Shown here: one piece after another, positions 33,814-42,009 of the stretch
Layout of the letters: the number at the start of each line of letters is the position of its first letter
How positions within the stretch are numbered: the stretch's first letter is position 1
Source: Gammaproteobacteria bacterium
GTDB lineage: Bacteria; Pseudomonadota; Gammaproteobacteria; Pseudomonadales; Azotimanducaceae
Length of the DNA: 50,447 bases
Reading direction: 5' to 3'
Assembly (NCBI GenBank): GCA_028821405.1
Contig: JAPPGK010000058.1
Location: forward strand, 1-50,447
Notes under the pieces: generated by a model
Seen by the model: only the letters and a program-made list of their open reading frames with translations
What the model was told of the DNA's origin: nothing
Database searches by the model: none
Made by a program: the position numbers and the translations under genes

Positions 33814-34541
33814 GCTTCCTCAATCGCGATCGCCCGGACCCAGGTGCCTTCCATGCGCTCGACGTTGAGCGGGAGACTCAGGAAAAAGCAACGATCTCGA
33901 CGGAGGGCTTCGATATTGACCAGCGGGTAGACGATCGGGATGTTGTTGCCGGTCATCGCCCGGTGCGTGGGGCAGTTGTCGGGCTCCGGGTCGAGCGCTT
34001 TGGTTTCCCAACGAATCCCGGGCACGCCGACGCAAAGCATCTTGATCTTCTTCTCCTCGGCCAGCCAATAGGCGGTGTCACCCTCGATCCAGGGGATGTC
34101 GTCGTCCGTGTTGGTACTGCCCATCAGGACGATGTCGCCTTCCCTTACGTTGCCGAGATGCGCCGGCAGGATCGGTTGCCCCTTCAGATGGTCAAGTTTG
34201 CACACACAGGCTTCACCGTAGTAGGCATCCAGGGGCATCTCCCAGATTCCCTTCATTCCATCCGGCAGGCCCGTCCAATTGTCGTTGTGGCCGATGCCCA
34301 GTTGCACATGCGATCCCATGTGGCCGCTGACGCCGCCGACCGGCCAGGCGGCGACGGTCCCCACGTTGCACGCCACCAGGTGCTCGATGGTGCCGTCCTG
34401 TTCGTTGTAGGTCTCCTCGACGATCCACGGCATGTTGTAGACGTCCCGCTTGCCCTCTTCGACGGTCTGGTCCATGCGGGTAACCCGGGAAACCAGTTCC
34501 CAACTCAGATCGACGATTCGCTGTCCTTCGAGACTGATCAT
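33810..34541 (-). CDS. Cyclase/kynurenine-formamidase-family hydrolase B
   Basis: 243 residues of the PF04199 'cyclase' family, metal-dependent hydrolases acting on amides or ring compounds. The family signature HxGTHxDxPxH appears as HMGSHVQLGIGH: the Asp ligand is replaced by Gln and the last His is shifted one place. The neighbouring paralogue has the same change. Other family stretches are GDIVLMGSTN and PIVYPLVNIEAL. I infer ring opening or hydrolysis of a lactone-like intermediate in cluster 2. It begins 11 bases after cyclase A ends. Confidence 0.78.
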   Translation of the reverse strand: MISLEGQRIVDLSWELVSRVTRMDQTVEEGKRDVYNMPWIVEETYNEQDGTIEHLVACNVGTVAAWPVGGVSGHMGSHVQLGIGHNDNWTGLPDGMKGIWEMPLDAYYGEACVCKLDHLKGQPILPAHLGNVREGDIVLMGSTNTDDDIPWIEGDTAYWLAEEKKIKMLCVGVPGIRWETKALDPEPDNCPTHRAMTGNNIPIVYPLVNIEALRRDRCFFLSLPLNVERMEGTWVRAIAIEEA

Positions 34542-34551
34542 TTTCGCCTCC

Positions 34552-35361
34552 CTATTCCTGTTCCAGGGCGATGGCCCTGATGAAACTGGCTTCCGACTTC
34601 GTGAACCTGAGCGGCAAGCCGACGTAGAACACCCGATCCCGGGTCAACGTGTCGATGTTCACCAGCGGATGGGCGATGGGGACGTTTGCGCCCAAGAGCG
34701 CCCGCCGGACCGGCGAGTTGTCCGGCGCGGGCAGCTTCAGGTCGTACTGCCACTCGATGCCCGGCGCGCCGATGCCGAGCATCTTGATCTTGCGGTCGTT
34801 GATCAGCCAGTCGCAGGTGGCCGTGGACAGCCAAGGCTGTTCGAGGCCGGTGAACGGGCTGGTCATCAGCACGATGTCACCGACCTGTACGTTGCCGAGA
34901 TGTTCCGGCTTGATCTCCTGGCCGCGTACGTCGCCTTCCCGGCTCTTCATCGCCATCCCCGCGCCAAGGGGGTATTCGCTCGCCTCGGCGATGGCGCGCG
35001 GCTCCAGACCCTCAAGATTGCAGACTGACGCCTCCCCGATGAAGGTCGTGAGCGGCATCTCCCACAGTCCTTTCATTTCCTCGGGGACGCCCGACCAGTG
35101 GCTGATATGACCCTTGCCGCCCTGCAGGTGGGAACCGTGGTGCGTGGTCATGCGCTCCTGGTGCCAGGCTTCGTCGCCGCCCGGCGGCGCCGCATACAGG
35201 GTGAACAGCGAATTGTCCGCCGGGAAGCGGCCCTCCTTCATGACCCAGGGCCTGCCGTACGGATCGGTATTGCCCTCCTCGATCGAGCCGTCGACCCGAT
35301 AGACCCGGGCCTTGAGGCGCGGACTCAAGTCCACCGGCCGGTAACCCTCGAAACTGAACAT
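34552..35361 (-). CDS. Cyclase/kynurenine-formamidase-family hydrolase A
   Basis: 269 residues, tandem paralogue of the gene at 33810 (shared EMKGLWEMPL / GMKGIWEMPL, GEA.VC.L, PEHLGNVQVGDIVLM, IAHPLVNID). The metal motif reads HHGSHLQGGKGH, again with Gln for Asp. It has an insertion around residues 130-150 not in the partner. Two different but related subunits may form a heteromer or act on successive intermediates. It lies 64 bases downstream of the OtnC-like gene of cluster 2. Confidence 0.78.
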   Translation of the reverse strand: MFSFEGYRPVDLSPRLKARVYRVDGSIEEGNTDPYGRPWVMKEGRFPADNSLFTLYAAPPGGDEAWHQERMTTHHGSHLQGGKGHISHWSGVPEEMKGLWEMPLTTFIGEASVCNLEGLEPRAIAEASEYPLGAGMAMKSREGDVRGQEIKPEHLGNVQVGDIVLMTSPFTGLEQPWLSTATCDWLINDRKIKMLGIGAPGIEWQYDLKLPAPDNSPVRRALLGANVPIAHPLVNIDTLTRDRVFYVGLPLRFTKSEASFIRAIALEQE

Positions 35362-35425
35362 AGTGCTTCCTATTGCCTTTTGCGAATGCCAGTGTAACGG
35401 TCTCTGATCGAATCTGAACGACCGA

Positions 35426-36073
35426 TCAGATGTAGCGCCCGTAGCTCACCTTGCGGGCGCGATCGAAGAACTCGTCCCACTGCGCGCTAGTCAAGCGATC
35501 GGGCTCCCCGTATTGCCGCGCGAGCAGGTATTGCCGGCACATGATCTCGAGCCGCTGGGCGAGCTCCACGGCCGATTTCAGATTTCCCGCCCGGCAGATC
35601 ATGCCGTGGTTGCCCAGAAGACACGCGTTGCGGTCCTTCAAGGCGGATGCCGCATCCTGGGCAAGGGTCTCGGTGCCGAAGGTGGAATACGGCACGCAAG
35701 GTACATCGTCGCCGCCGAAGGATCCCACCAGGTAGTGAAAACCCGGTAGCGGCTCGTTGTGACAGGAGAGCGCCACGCAGTGGTCCGAGTGCGTATGCAC
35801 CACCGCCTGCGCCCGTTCGTGCTGCCGGTAGATCTCCGCGTGCATCCGCCATTCGGACGACGGCTTGACGTCGCCTTCCCAATCGCCGTCGAGCGAAACG
35901 CGCACGATGCGTTCCGGCGCGATGTTCGCCTCCGACGCCCCGCTCGGCGAAATCAGCATGCCGTCCTCGTAACGACAGCTTAGGTTGCCGGACGACAGCT
36001 CGTTCAATCCGAGACCCGCGGAATAGCGATAGCACGCCGTGATCTCCTCTCGCACCGTTTGCTCGTCGCTCAT
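35426..36073 (-). CDS. otnC: Class II aldolase family protein, 3-oxo-tetronate 4-phosphate decarboxylase-like (copy 2)
   Basis: 215 residues, close paralogue of the 26334 gene: LNELSSGNLSCR, SPSGA, SSEWRMHAEIY, VVHTHSDHC, PGFHYLVG, GGDDVPCVPYSTFGT and GNHGMI are all shared. Its ATG overlaps the stop of the kinase gene (ATGA, 36070-36073), so kinase and decarboxylase are made together, as expected for the OtnK/OtnC pair. The product would be a triose phosphate. Other class II aldolase reactions cannot be ruled out. Confidence 0.83.
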   Translation of the reverse strand: MSDEQTVREEITACYRYSAGLGLNELSSGNLSCRYEDGMLISPSGASEANIAPERIVRVSLDGDWEGDVKPSSEWRMHAEIYRQHERAQAVVHTHSDHCVALSCHNEPLPGFHYLVGSFGGDDVPCVPYSTFGTETLAQDAASALKDRNACLLGNHGMICRAGNLKSAVELAQRLEIMCRQYLLARQYGEPDRLTSAQWDEFFDRARKVSYGRYI

Positions 36074-37353
36074 TTCTGGACTCCCCCAAGGTGTTCCGAT
36101 CGTCTCATGCGTTCAAGCGCATACTCGAAGAACGTCGCGTTCCCCAACCCGCCCGCCTTGACCACCAAGGCGAGCGGCCCCGGCGTTTGGCTGAAACAGT
36201 AGCCGCCCGATAGGTCGTCGAAGGAACCCACCTCGACTTGGCGGATACCGAGAGCGCCGAAGACCTGGCCGCTCGTCTCCCCACCGGCAACGACGAGCTT
36301 GCGGACGCCGAGTTCGTAGAGAATCTTCGCAGCGTCCCCGAGGAGACTATCCGCTCGCGCCGCGGCGCCGTCCTTGCCAAGCGCTTCTTGGGCGCGTTCG
36401 ACGCCCGCCACATCGGCCGACGTGCAGACCGCCACGGGACCTTGGGGGACATGTCCTTTCGCCCAGCTACGGATCTGATCGAGCAGCCCATCGTTCGTTC
36501 TTGTGAGATCGATGCGGAACACCGGGTAGCGGGTTTCAAAATGATCGAGCTGCCTAAGCGTCGGCGGCGCACAGCTACCGGCAATGACCGCCTCGTGTCC
36601 AGGTGCCGCGGGCAGCACCGTCCGGTCCCCGGGAGGGTGATCGGCCGGCAGCCACTGGCGCGCGAGGAAACCCGGTAACGCGTCTCCGCCCGTGGTCACG
36701 TCCCAGTCGTCGACGAGTTCGGCGACGCGGGTGACGTCGTCGTCGTCGACGGAGTCGATCACGAACGCACGGGTTCCGGAGGCCACCTGGGCATCCACAT
36801 ACTCCCGCGCCGCCTTAAGGCCGCGATGCAGCACGCGGTGGGAAATGAGCCCCACGGGTTCGGTCATCTGGGGCTTAAGCACCTGCATCAGGTTGGCATT
36901 GGTCATCGGCGTCACGGGGTCGTATTGCTTGAACGACTCGGACAGCAACCTATCGCCCACGAACAGCCGGCCCTGGAACACCGTGACGCTGTATTCCGGA
37001 AACGCCGGCGCGAATATCACCCGGTCGCCACCGGTGACCGCCAGAAGCGCCTCGGCGGCGGGTCCGATGTTGCCCTCGTCGGTGCAATCGAACGTCGCAC
37101 AGTACTTGTAGTAGATGCGTTTGACGTCGATGGCCTTGAGCGCACTGCCGATCGCGCTCACTTCTGCCCGGGCATCTGAAGCAGGAATCAGGCGGAGTTT
37201 CTTGCCCACCACCACCGCATCGCACCCATCGACGTCGCCGAGCGCTTCGGCGGACGTAACCAGGGGACACCGGACGCCCTCCCGCTCGAGCAGGCTCGCG
37301 ACCATCATCCCACCGGTCAGGTCATCGGCTATCACGCCGAGTTCGAGCGCCAT
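36070..37353 (-). CDS. otnK: 3-oxo-tetronate kinase-like, DUF1537 family (copy 2)
   Basis: 427 residues beginning MALELGVIADDLTGG, followed by YYKYCATFDCTDEGNIGP, DPVTPMTNANLMQVL, IAGSCAPPTLRQLDHF and VAGGETSGQV: the YgbK/OtnK pattern. It would phosphorylate a 3-oxo four-carbon acid sugar. ATG 37353 has GAGAGGGG 5 bases upstream; an in-frame ATG at 37368 lies before that ribosome site and is less likely. First gene of cluster 2; the 156-base gap to the divergent secreted-protein gene must hold its promoter. Confidence 0.85.
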   Translation of the reverse strand: MALELGVIADDLTGGMMVASLLEREGVRCPLVTSAEALGDVDGCDAVVVGKKLRLIPASDARAEVSAIGSALKAIDVKRIYYKYCATFDCTDEGNIGPAAEALLAVTGGDRVIFAPAFPEYSVTVFQGRLFVGDRLLSESFKQYDPVTPMTNANLMQVLKPQMTEPVGLISHRVLHRGLKAAREYVDAQVASGTRAFVIDSVDDDDVTRVAELVDDWDVTTGGDALPGFLARQWLPADHPPGDRTVLPAAPGHEAVIAGSCAPPTLRQLDHFETRYPVFRIDLTRTNDGLLDQIRSWAKGHVPQGPVAVCTSADVAGVERAQEALGKDGAAARADSLLGDAAKILYELGVRKLVVAGGETSGQVFGALGIRQVEVGSFDDLSGGYCFSQTPGPLALVVKAGGLGNATFFEYALERMRRSEHLGGVQK

Positions 37354-37509
37354 AGGAACCCCTCTCATGGACCAAACGCGAAAGGGAGCGTAAGCGACGG
37401 GGGGCGATTGGTCCATGCGTACGCCACAAAGACCCACACGGCGTTCAGCTTTCGTTAATCTCTTGATCGTTAGGCTTCGCCGGCATTCTAACCACAGGTG
37501 GATAGTGCG

Positions 37510-39354
37510 ATGGCCGTACAAGACCTCATCTTTCGACTTGCGGTACTTGGGGGCGTCCTGCTCTTCTCTTGCGTCGCGCGCGCAGAGATCCACACCATTC
37601 CGCTGTTCGTGCCGGCGAGCGGGCCGGGCGTCCCCCAGGGAATGCTGCGGATTGTGAACCGCGCAGACGTCCCCGGAACGGTTCGCGTCCACGCCGTAGA
37701 CGATGCCGGCAGGCGCAGCGGTCCGGCCGTGTTCACGCTCGATGCATCGTCGGCGATCGAACTGACGGCGGAGGATTTCCTGTTCGGAACCCCCACCAAG
37801 GGGCTGGCCGGCAGTCTCGACGTGGGCGACACGGTGACGCGGCTGGAGGTCGAGACGCACCTCGACATCGTGCCGCTGGCTTTCGTTCGCGCCGACGACG
37901 GCACCCTGAGCCCCATGCACGACACGATACGCGCCGCGACGGCGTCGGCGCCGGGGCGGCATGTCTACGACGTCCCGGTATTCCACGCCGCGGTCGACGC
38001 GACGCAGACCAGCCAGTTGCGGCTGATCAATCCCGGGCATGGGCCGGCGGCGGTGACGATCAGGGGAATGGACGACGGCCCGTACGCACCGGAAGGAGCG
38101 GTGAGCCTGACGCTGGCTGCGGCGGGTGCCCGCACGTTGACGGCAGAGCAGCTGGAAAACGGAGATCAGGGGCTCACGGGGTGGTTGGGCGCAGGCTTCG
38201 GACGGTGGCGGCTGACGGTTGTGGCGGATCGGCCTCTTCAAGTCGTCAACGCCGTAGCGGCCTCGACAGGGTTCTGGAGCAACCTGTCCACGACTGCGGC
38301 GCCGGGATTGGCGCCGACCGATCGCACGTCCTTCGACCGGCGTTTTGGCGACGGTTCGATCTTCTATCGGGGTGCCGGCCGATACGCTACGTTCGAGCTA
38401 CGTCCGCCTGGCCAGTTCAGGGAAACGAAGGAGTCCGCTGGCGCGAGCGATACCCAGGTTGGCCGCTACGAATACGAACCCGCAGGGCCGCACGCTGGGC
38501 GGGTCACCGCCCATTACGAGGACGGCGCCTCCTGTGCGATGAACCTGTATTTCGACGCCCGCGACAGGGGTTGGTTCGCCTCCCGTTGCGTCAGCATCGG
38601 CATCGGCAACCTAGTCCAACTGTGGGGCGGAACCTGGTCGGCGACATTCGGTGACTCGACCAGCGGCGAGCCGGGCCGCTTCGATCTCGACGATGCCAAC
38701 CGCGCTCCCTCGGGAATCGCATGGTCGGGCGGTCGGTTGCACGTCGTGGACCGCGGCCGGGACAAGGTATTCGCGTACGGCGTCGAAGGGTACGCGTACG
38801 TCCCTCCCGAGGGGCTGCGGCACCGATCATGGGATTTCGAATTGCTCACCGACAACGCCCATCCCGTTGGCATTGCCTGGGCCGACCGTCGGTTCTACGT
38901 GCTGGACGAGGTCGCCCGCAGAGTCTTCGCCTACACCTCACGGGGGCACCGGGAAGCAACGGGAGACTTCGACCTAGACCCGGAAAACTCCAATCCTGCG
39001 GGCATCGTCTGGGCCAACGACCGGTTCTACGTCCTGGACGAGGTCGCTCTCAGAATCTTCGCGTACAGCACCGCAGGGCGCGACCCCGCGGCGGACGTCG
39101 ACCTGGCGGCAGACAACGGCAATCCCTCGTCGATTGCCTGGAAGGCAGCGCGGTTCTACGTAGTCGACGAGGTCGACCAAAAGGTCTACGCGTACAATGC
39201 CGAGGGGCATCGCGACGCCGCGTTGGACTTCGACCTGCACGAGAACAACGCCCACGCCACTGGGATCGTGTGGGCCGACGAGAGGTTCCGCGTCGTGGAC
39301 GCGACCACCTACAAGGTCTATTCCTACGGTGGCCCAGTAGCGCAAGGCGACTAG
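37510..39354 (+). CDS. Secreted protein with A-B repeat modules and a five-blade propeller
   Basis: 614 residues. A signal peptide ends near SCVARA. Residues about 27-138 and 153-260 are one A and one B module as in the 10121 protein (IPLFVPA, VNRADVPGTV, PMHDTIR; then VPVFHAA, TSQLRLINPG, AEQLENG, GRWRLTVVADRP, WSNLST). A unique domain of about 110 residues follows (GSIFYRGAGRYATFEL), then five repeats of about 43 residues with the pattern DFDL..N..P.GI.WA..RFYVLDE....FAY, which should close a five-blade propeller. Probably secreted; function unknown. ATG 37510 has AGGTGGA 7 bases upstream; an in-frame GTG at 37498 lies within that site. Confidence 0.82.
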   Translation: MAVQDLIFRLAVLGGVLLFSCVARAEIHTIPLFVPASGPGVPQGMLRIVNRADVPGTVRVHAVDDAGRRSGPAVFTLDASSAIELTAEDFLFGTPTKGLAGSLDVGDTVTRLEVETHLDIVPLAFVRADDGTLSPMHDTIRAATASAPGRHVYDVPVFHAAVDATQTSQLRLINPGHGPAAVTIRGMDDGPYAPEGAVSLTLAAAGARTLTAEQLENGDQGLTGWLGAGFGRWRLTVVADRPLQVVNAVAASTGFWSNLSTTAAPGLAPTDRTSFDRRFGDGSIFYRGAGRYATFELRPPGQFRETKESAGASDTQVGRYEYEPAGPHAGRVTAHYEDGASCAMNLYFDARDRGWFASRCVSIGIGNLVQLWGGTWSATFGDSTSGEPGRFDLDDANRAPSGIAWSGGRLHVVDRGRDKVFAYGVEGYAYVPPEGLRHRSWDFELLTDNAHPVGIAWADRRFYVLDEVARRVFAYTSRGHREATGDFDLDPENSNPAGIVWANDRFYVLDEVALRIFAYSTAGRDPAADVDLAADNGNPSSIAWKAARFYVVDEVDQKVYAYNAEGHRDAALDFDLHENNAHATGIVWADERFRVVDATTYKVYSYGGPVAQGD

Positions 39355-39414
39355 GTTTCGGTTTTCTATAGGCGAACGCCCCAAGCAGCCTTCCTCTCGC
39401 CCTTGCCAATTGCC

Positions 39415-39443
39415 GAAGCGCCCCGTCGGCCCGGGGGCGCTTC
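39415..39443. terminator. 10-bp hairpin upstream of the serine hydrolase gene
   Basis: GAAGCGCCCC (39415-39424) and GGGGCGCTTC (39434-39443) are perfect complements around a 9-base loop, 60 bases after the propeller gene ends. Likely the transcription end of that gene; no T-tract. A TATACT at 39471-39476 could be a -10 element for the next gene, but I see no good -35. Confidence 0.55.
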
Positions 39444-39510
39444 CATGGCATGAGCCCCGGCGAGACACCCTATACTCATACTTCCACCGCCCAACCAGAG
39501 CGAGTTCCCC

Positions 39511-40785
39511 ATGACAAGATCGGTGATGCTCCCGGTTCTCTTCCTGGCAGTGGTTTCAGCAGGCGACGCAACGTCGGCGACAGGCGGTGAGATCGGCGAC
39601 GAGCAAGAGAACCGAGGAACGCTGGCCACGACATTCGAATTGCCTCGCGCAACTCCGGAAGCGGTGGGGATGTCCGGAGAAGAACTGAACAGGATCCGGG
39701 ATGTCGTCCAGGGATTCATTGACGAAGGCCGGATTCAGTACGCCGTCGTCGGCGTCGCCCGACGCGGCAAGGTCGTCTACTTCGAAGCGCAGGGCGTTTC
39801 CAACGACGAACCCGTGCAAGAGGATGCGATGTTCCATATGGCTTCATCCACCAAGCCGATCCTGGGCGTCGCCGCCATGATGGTGATCGAGGAGGGCCTC
39901 GTCAGCCCGTCCGATCCGGTCGAGAAATACATCCCCGAGTTCCAGGGCATCAAGGTGGCTGTTCTCGACGAGAAGGCCGACAAGGAGACCAGCGGCAAGA
40001 AAGGACTCGGGAAAGCGGCCGCGCATCGACTGGTAGACGCCGACCGGCCCGTCACCATTCACGACCTGCTGACGCATACCTCGGGAATCTCTGGCAGGGC
40101 CCTCGGCAGGACTCGCGAGAGGCACCGCGAAGGCGACACCCTGGCCACATGGATACCCGTGGTCGCCGAAGGGCCCTTGAGTTTTCAGCCGGGAACACGC
40201 TGGGGCTACGGCGGCGGGCTCGATGTGGTCGCGAGGGTCATCGAAATCGTATCCGGCAAGCCGTTCAACGAGTTCGTTCAGGAACGCATCTTCGACCCGC
40301 TCGACATGAAGGACACCCATTGGATCGTCCCGGAGGACAAACTGCATCGCATGCTGGTCTTCGTGGAAGGCAAGTCCGGCACACCCACGACCTACTTCTC
40401 CGGCTCTGCCGGCCTGGTCAGCACTGCCCGGGACTACCTGCACTTCGAGCAGATGCTGGTCAACAAGGGCGAACTGTTCGGCAATCGGCTGTTGAAACCC
40501 GGATCGGTTGAAATGATGTCCACGGACCAGGCAGGGGACCTCTACACCAACGCCGCAAAGGGTGGCGCCGGGGTTGCATTCGGCTACACGGTTGGCATCA
40601 CCGTGGATCCGGCGTTGGCGAAAACCGGCCGGAGTGCAGGAGCTTTCGGCTGGGGCGGCGCCGCCGGAACCGTTTCCTGGACGGATCCCAAAGAGGAGTT
40701 GGCCGTCTCAATCATGGTTCAGCAACCCACGAAAGGCTTGGGGGTAAGGATTGCAGAGGCGATTGCGGCGGCCATTGACGACTGA
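39511..40785 (+). CDS. Secreted serine hydrolase of the beta-lactamase fold (class C/EstB-like)
   Basis: 424 residues with a signal peptide (MTRSVMLPVLFLAVVSAGDA). The active-site SxxK is ASSTKP (Ser112, Lys115), the second motif is WGYGGG where the usual YxN lacks the Asn, and HTSG and WGGAAGT complete the PF00144 pattern. Members are esterases, D-amino-acid peptidases or lactone hydrolases; true penicillin resistance is unlikely. A related gene begins at 50275. Followed 26 bases later by a VOC gene. Confidence 0.85.
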   Translation: MTRSVMLPVLFLAVVSAGDATSATGGEIGDEQENRGTLATTFELPRATPEAVGMSGEELNRIRDVVQGFIDEGRIQYAVVGVARRGKVVYFEAQGVSNDEPVQEDAMFHMASSTKPILGVAAMMVIEEGLVSPSDPVEKYIPEFQGIKVAVLDEKADKETSGKKGLGKAAAHRLVDADRPVTIHDLLTHTSGISGRALGRTRERHREGDTLATWIPVVAEGPLSFQPGTRWGYGGGLDVVARVIEIVSGKPFNEFVQERIFDPLDMKDTHWIVPEDKLHRMLVFVEGKSGTPTTYFSGSAGLVSTARDYLHFEQMLVNKGELFGNRLLKPGSVEMMSTDQAGDLYTNAAKGGAGVAFGYTVGITVDPALAKTGRSAGAFGWGGAAGTVSWTDPKEELAVSIMVQQPTKGLGVRIAEAIAAAIDD

Positions 40786-40811
40786 CGAATTGGTGGAAGC
40801 GGAGTGGCGCG

Positions 40812-41189
40812 ATGGAAATTGAAGAGCTCGTACCCCAACTCCGCACCACGGACCTCGAACGCGCGATCCATTTCTATACCAAGAAGCTGGGCTTCGCACT
40901 CTCCTTTAGGTACCAGGACTTCTACGCCGGTATCAGCTGTGGCGACCGGATGATCCACCTCAAGCTGGTGGACGATCCCGACCCCGGCATCGACTTCGTC
41001 CGGAGCGGACAGCACCTCCACATCCACTTAGGCGTGCGCGATATCCATGCCGCTTTCCGGCAGGTTCAGGAAGCCGGCGTGAAAATCGTCGACGGGATCT
41101 CCGACCATCCTTGGGGAATGACCGAGTTCGTGATCGAGGACCCGGACGGACACACGCTCTATTTCGGATCGCCGACGAGACCCACTTGA
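40812..41189 (+). CDS. VOC (glyoxalase/bleomycin-resistance fold) protein
   Basis: 125 residues, one complete VOC unit pair: LVPQLRTTDLERAIHFYTKKLGF at the N-terminus and FVIEDPDGHTLYFGSP at the end, with HLHIHLGVRDI between. Such proteins bind a metal and isomerise, bind or cleave small compounds; the dimer would have two sites. Function is not predictable. GGAG lies about 10 bases before the ATG. Probably cotranscribed with the serine hydrolase. Confidence 0.83.
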   Translation: MEIEELVPQLRTTDLERAIHFYTKKLGFALSFRYQDFYAGISCGDRMIHLKLVDDPDPGIDFVRSGQHLHIHLGVRDIHAAFRQVQEAGVKIVDGISDHPWGMTEFVIEDPDGHTLYFGSPTRPT

Positions 41190-41212
41190 TGCCCGCAGAC
41201 ATCCTATCTAGT

Positions 41213-41246
41213 ATGGGTACCCGTATCGACTGCAACGGGTGCCCAT
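41213..41246. promoter_or_regulatory. Inverted repeat before vapBC, candidate operator
   Basis: ATGGGTACCC (41213-41222) and GGGTGCCCAT (41237-41246) pair with one mismatch around 14 bases, immediately before the antitoxin start. VapB-type antitoxins usually repress their own promoter through such repeats, so this is a likely operator. Confidence 0.55.
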
Positions 41247-41247
41247 A

Positions 41248-41493
41248 TTGAAAACGACAATCGAGATCGCGGATGACCTTGCAAGAAAGGCCAAAGCCCA
41301 TGCGGCAAGGGAGAACACGACGCTTCGGTCCTTGGTTGAACGGGGTCTACGCCTCGCGATGCGCCACGATGGGCAACGACGGCGCTTCGTCTTGCGCGAC
41401 GCATCGGTCACTGGCAAGGGCTTGCAACGCGACTATCGCGACGCCGACTGGGCACGCCTCCGGGAAGCCGCCTACGAGGATCGCGGCGGGTGA
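41248..41493 (+). CDS. vapB: VapB-type antitoxin
   Basis: 81 residues from TTG 41248, giving MKTTIEIADDLARKAKAHAARENTT, the standard start of ribbon-helix-helix antitoxins of the type paired with PIN toxins. The C-terminal half (GKGLQRDYRDADWARLREAAYED) is the toxin-binding tail. GTG 41239 is in frame but lies inside the inverted repeat, so I prefer the TTG. The gene overlaps vapC by 4 bases (GTGA). Confidence 0.83.
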   Translation: MKTTIEIADDLARKAKAHAARENTTLRSLVERGLRLAMRHDGQRRRFVLRDASVTGKGLQRDYRDADWARLREAAYEDRGG

Positions 41494-41924
41494 TCGCGAC
41501 GGATACCAACATCCTCGTCTACGCCCACCGCACGGACTCGGAGTGGCATGCACCAGCGCGGGCGCGTGTCGCCTCACTCGCCGAGGGGCGCGTCACCTGG
41601 GGACTTCCATGGCCATGCGTCCACGAGTTTCTGGCCATCGCGAGCCACCCGCGGATCTACGATCCACCATCGGCCATCGAGGAAGCGATCGACCAGGTAG
41701 AGGCGTGGTTGGCGTCGCCTGTCGCGTTGCTCTTAGGTGAAACGGACTCGCACTGGGGTGTGCTCAAGAACCAACTTCGCAACGCGCGGGTGAAAGGACC
41801 GGTGGTGCACGACGCGCGTGTCGCCACGCTTTGTTTGGCCCACGGCGTGACGGAGTTCTGGACCGCAGACCGGGACTTCAGCCGGTTTCCGAATCTCGCC
41901 GTTCGGAATCCGCTTCAGGACTGA
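41490..41924 (+). CDS. vapC: VapC-type PIN-domain toxin
   Basis: 144 residues. MIATDTNILVYAHR gives the first PIN Asp (residue 5); a Glu in VHEFLAIA, Asp in VVHDARVA and Asp in WTADRDFSRF complete the magnesium site. VapC toxins are ribonucleases that cut tRNA or rRNA when freed from VapB. All key residues appear intact, so the toxin is probably active. GTG start overlapping the antitoxin stop. Convergent with the sulfatase at 42010. Confidence 0.87.
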   Translation: MIATDTNILVYAHRTDSEWHAPARARVASLAEGRVTWGLPWPCVHEFLAIASHPRIYDPPSAIEEAIDQVEAWLASPVALLLGETDSHWGVLKNQLRNARVKGPVVHDARVATLCLAHGVTEFWTADRDFSRFPNLAVRNPLQD

Positions 41925-42009
41925 GTCACCCGATGTCCTGCCGATGCCTCCCGCAGCCCTTCGTTCGACGCGCGATACGGCGATCGGGGCTGCCATTGAG
42001 GTCCGAGGT

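Noticed and set aside
39511-40785. Possible antibiotic-resistance beta-lactamase
   Set aside because: It has the SxxK motif but lacks the YxN Asn and the usual KTG; it fits the broad serine hydrolase/esterase family.
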